Assembly (NCBI GenBank): GCA_030150795.1
Contig: JASLFF010000337.1
Span: forward strand, 1-6,975
Length of the DNA stretch: 6,975 nt
Direction of reading: 5' to 3'
Source: Terriglobales bacterium
GTDB lineage: Bacteria; Acidobacteriota; Terriglobia; Terriglobales; Gp1-AA117
The position numbers were made by a program, and so were the translations under genes. Position 1 is the first letter of the stretch. The number at the start of each line of letters is the position of its first letter. Below the pieces are notes generated by a model. That model did no database searches, had not been told where the DNA came from, and worked only from the letters and a program-made list of their open reading frames with translations. Positions 5,395-6,975 of this stretch are shown here, one piece after another.

Positions 5395-6975
5395 ATGCGT
5401 ATTTTCATGAAAACTTTCTTGTGGCTTTCTTCTCTCGCGCTCATTGTTACCCTATTTTTATTTTGTGTCCAGGCTTCCGCTCAAACTTCCAGCGGAATGT
5501 TGCAGGGAGTCATTACCGATCCCACGAACGCCGTGGTCCCCGGCGCCAGTGTTGAAATACATAATCCGGTGAGTGGTTACGATCGCACAGTCCTCACAGA
5601 CGGCGCGGGCAGATTTACCATTTCCAACATCCCTTTCAATCCCTACCATCTCACCGTTAGCGTCAAGGGATTCGCTCCATATACGCAGGATGTAGATATT
5701 CGCTCGGTGGTTCCCACGAGCCTGAATATCGGTTTGAAATTGAGCGGTTCTACCGAGACTGTCACGGTTGAGGGCGGAGGAACCGACCTGATTGAGACAG
5801 ATACCACCTTTCACACAGACGTTGATCGCAATCTTTTTGACAAAGTACCGCTGGAGAATGCGTCCTCCTCAGTAAGTTCGCTGGTCACGCTGGTTACGCC
5901 GGGAATCGCCGCTGACTCCAATGGGTTGTTCCACGGTCTGGGCGATCACGCGGAGAATTCTTTCTCAGTGGATGGCCAGCCTATCACAGATCAGCAGAGC
6001 AAAATTTTCTCTAACCAGATACCTGCTGATTCCATTCAGTCTCTGGAGGTCATCGACGGCGCTCCGCCGGCGGAATTCGGCGAGAAGGCGAGCGTTGTAA
6101 TCAACGTTACAACCCGATCTGGCCAGGGCGTGACTACTCCTCACGGCGCATTCACTACCTCATACGGTAGCTTTGGCACTTCCAGCGCCGGGTTCAATCT
6201 GGCTTACGGAAATGACAAGTTGGGAAACTTCATCTCTATAAATGGATTGAACAGCGGTCGCTTTCTTGATCCGCCAGAGTTCACCGTGATGCATGCCAAG
6301 GGAAATGAAGAAAATATTTTTGATCGCGTGGATTTCCAACTTTCTCAGGCCAATTCTCTCCACCTGAACCTGGGCTTGACCCGCTCCTGGTTCCAAACAC
6401 CGAATACTTTTGATCAGCAAAATGCGACTGCATGGTCTGGCTTGGTGGTCGACAATGGCGGCCTTGGTCCTAATGGTCTTCTTGTTGGACCCGCAGACCA
6501 GCGCTCTCAGATCAGGACTTTCAATATTGCTCCCACATTTACCCATTTACTGAATGCCAACACAGTGCTAACCGTAGGCGCGTTCGTCCGGCATGACCAG
6601 TTCAACTATTATCCCAGCGGTAATCCATTTGCTGATCTCGCCCCCGGTCTTCAGCAGGAGACGTTGACACAGGACCGAAGGCTTACGAACACCGGAGTGC
6701 GTTCCGATATTTCCTACGTCAAAGGTATCCACAACTTGAAGGCGGGGGTCACATATCAGCAGACTTTCCTTACAGAGAAAGATCGCTTTGGCATTGTGGA
6801 CCCTACGTTGAACGCGGTTTGCCTCAATGCCAACGGAAGCCCCAATACTGACCCTACAGTGACTGACCCGGAACAATGCGGAGGGCCGGTGAATCCCGGT
6901 GGGTCGGCGAACCCAAACTTCAACAGTCTACTTCTGCCGGTTGACTTGACGCGCGGAGGCAACCTGTTTCCGTTT
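5395..6975 (+). CDS. TonB-dependent outer-membrane receptor, carboxypeptidase-regulatory-domain type (3' partial)
   Basis: The frame is open from ATG 5395 to the last base (527 codons) and continues outside the window; full members of this type are often about 1000 residues or longer. A signal peptide covers 1-29 ('VQASA|Q'). A carboxypeptidase-regulatory-like beta-sandwich follows at about 36-117 ('LQGVITDPTNAVVPGASV', 'TDGAGRFTISNIP'). A plug domain spans about 118-245, with 'FSVDGQPI' at 190-197 and 'GAPPAEFGEKASVVINVTTRSG' covering 222-243. The beta-barrel begins near 250 with alternating aromatic strands such as 'GAFTTSYGSFG'. These receptors take up substrates using TonB energy, and the substrate is rarely predictable from sequence. 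Its place behind the secreted His/Cys protein and a metal sensor suggests a metal or metal-complex role, which is inference. Minus-strand frames inside it are shadows. Confidence 0.93.
   Translation, partial: MRIFMKTFLWLSSLALIVTLFLFCVQASAQTSSGMLQGVITDPTNAVVPGASVEIHNPVSGYDRTVLTDGAGRFTISNIPFNPYHLTVSVKGFAPYTQDVDIRSVVPTSLNIGLKLSGSTETVTVEGGGTDLIETDTTFHTDVDRNLFDKVPLENASSSVSSLVTLVTPGIAADSNGLFHGLGDHAENSFSVDGQPITDQQSKIFSNQIPADSIQSLEVIDGAPPAEFGEKASVVINVTTRSGQGVTTPHGAFTTSYGSFGTSSAGFNLAYGNDKLGNFISINGLNSGRFLDPPEFTVMHAKGNEENIFDRVDFQLSQANSLHLNLGLTRSWFQTPNTFDQQNATAWSGLVVDNGGLGPNGLLVGPADQRSQIRTFNIAPTFTHLLNANTVLTVGAFVRHDQFNYYPSGNPFADLAPGLQQETLTQDRRLTNTGVRSDISYVKGIHNLKAGVTYQQTFLTEKDRFGIVDPTLNAVCLNANGSPNTDPTVTDPEQCGGPVNPGGSANPNFNSLLLPVDLTRGGNLFPF

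Noticed and set aside
6160..6876. Minus-strand frames of 128 and 102 residues at the right end
   Set aside because: They lie antisense to the uninterrupted receptor frame that runs from 5395 to the window edge.

Overview
The window looks like a heavy-metal homeostasis locus from a Gram-negative bacterium, most likely an Acidobacteriota member. This lineage call is an inference. It rests on the TonB-dependent receptor at the right end, which has an N-terminal carboxypeptidase-regulatory-like domain ('GVITDPTNAVVPGA' style), a type greatly expanded in Acidobacteriota. Moderate GC content and frequent GTG starts are compatible. No rRNA, tRNA, insertion sequence, CRISPR array or origin is visible.

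Layout. (1) Bases 1-2323, plus strand: the C-terminal three quarters of a CzcA-like heavy-metal RND efflux pump, cut by the left edge. (2) Bases 2324-2429: a 106-base spacer holding a perfect 26-base palindrome that looks like an operator. (3) Bases 2430-4394, plus strand: a P1B-type metal ATPase whose TM6 CPx signature is replaced by Gly-Ala-Cys. (4) Bases 4407-4652, plus strand: a small single-pass membrane protein starting 12 bases after the ATPase. (5) Bases 4654-4926, minus strand: a 90-residue RcnR/DmeR-type repressor with the His3-Cys35-His60-His64 nickel/cobalt ligand set. It converges on the small gene with a 1-base gap. (6) Bases 4927-5030: a divergent control region. A TACT-N7-AGTA element with a C5/G5 tract lies over the repressor's -10 and ribosome binding site. 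(7) Bases 5031-5336, plus strand: a small secreted His/Cys protein (THFH and CPICHVAH motifs). (8) Bases 5395-6975, plus strand: a TonB-dependent receptor that is open to the right edge.

How the parts may fit. The RND pump would export divalent metal across the envelope with an adaptor and outer-membrane channel not seen here. The ATPase would move metal out of the cytoplasm, perhaps assisted by the small membrane protein. The RcnR-like repressor would sense cytoplasmic Ni(II) or Co(II), control itself, and perhaps also the divergent secreted-protein/receptor pair. The link between the repressor and the structural genes is inferred from position and operator-like sequences. The most unusual points are the non-canonical ATPase metal site, the two small uncharacterised proteins, and the two operator-like elements, which share TACT...AGTA half-sites. 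All intergenic gaps are about 106 bases or shorter.
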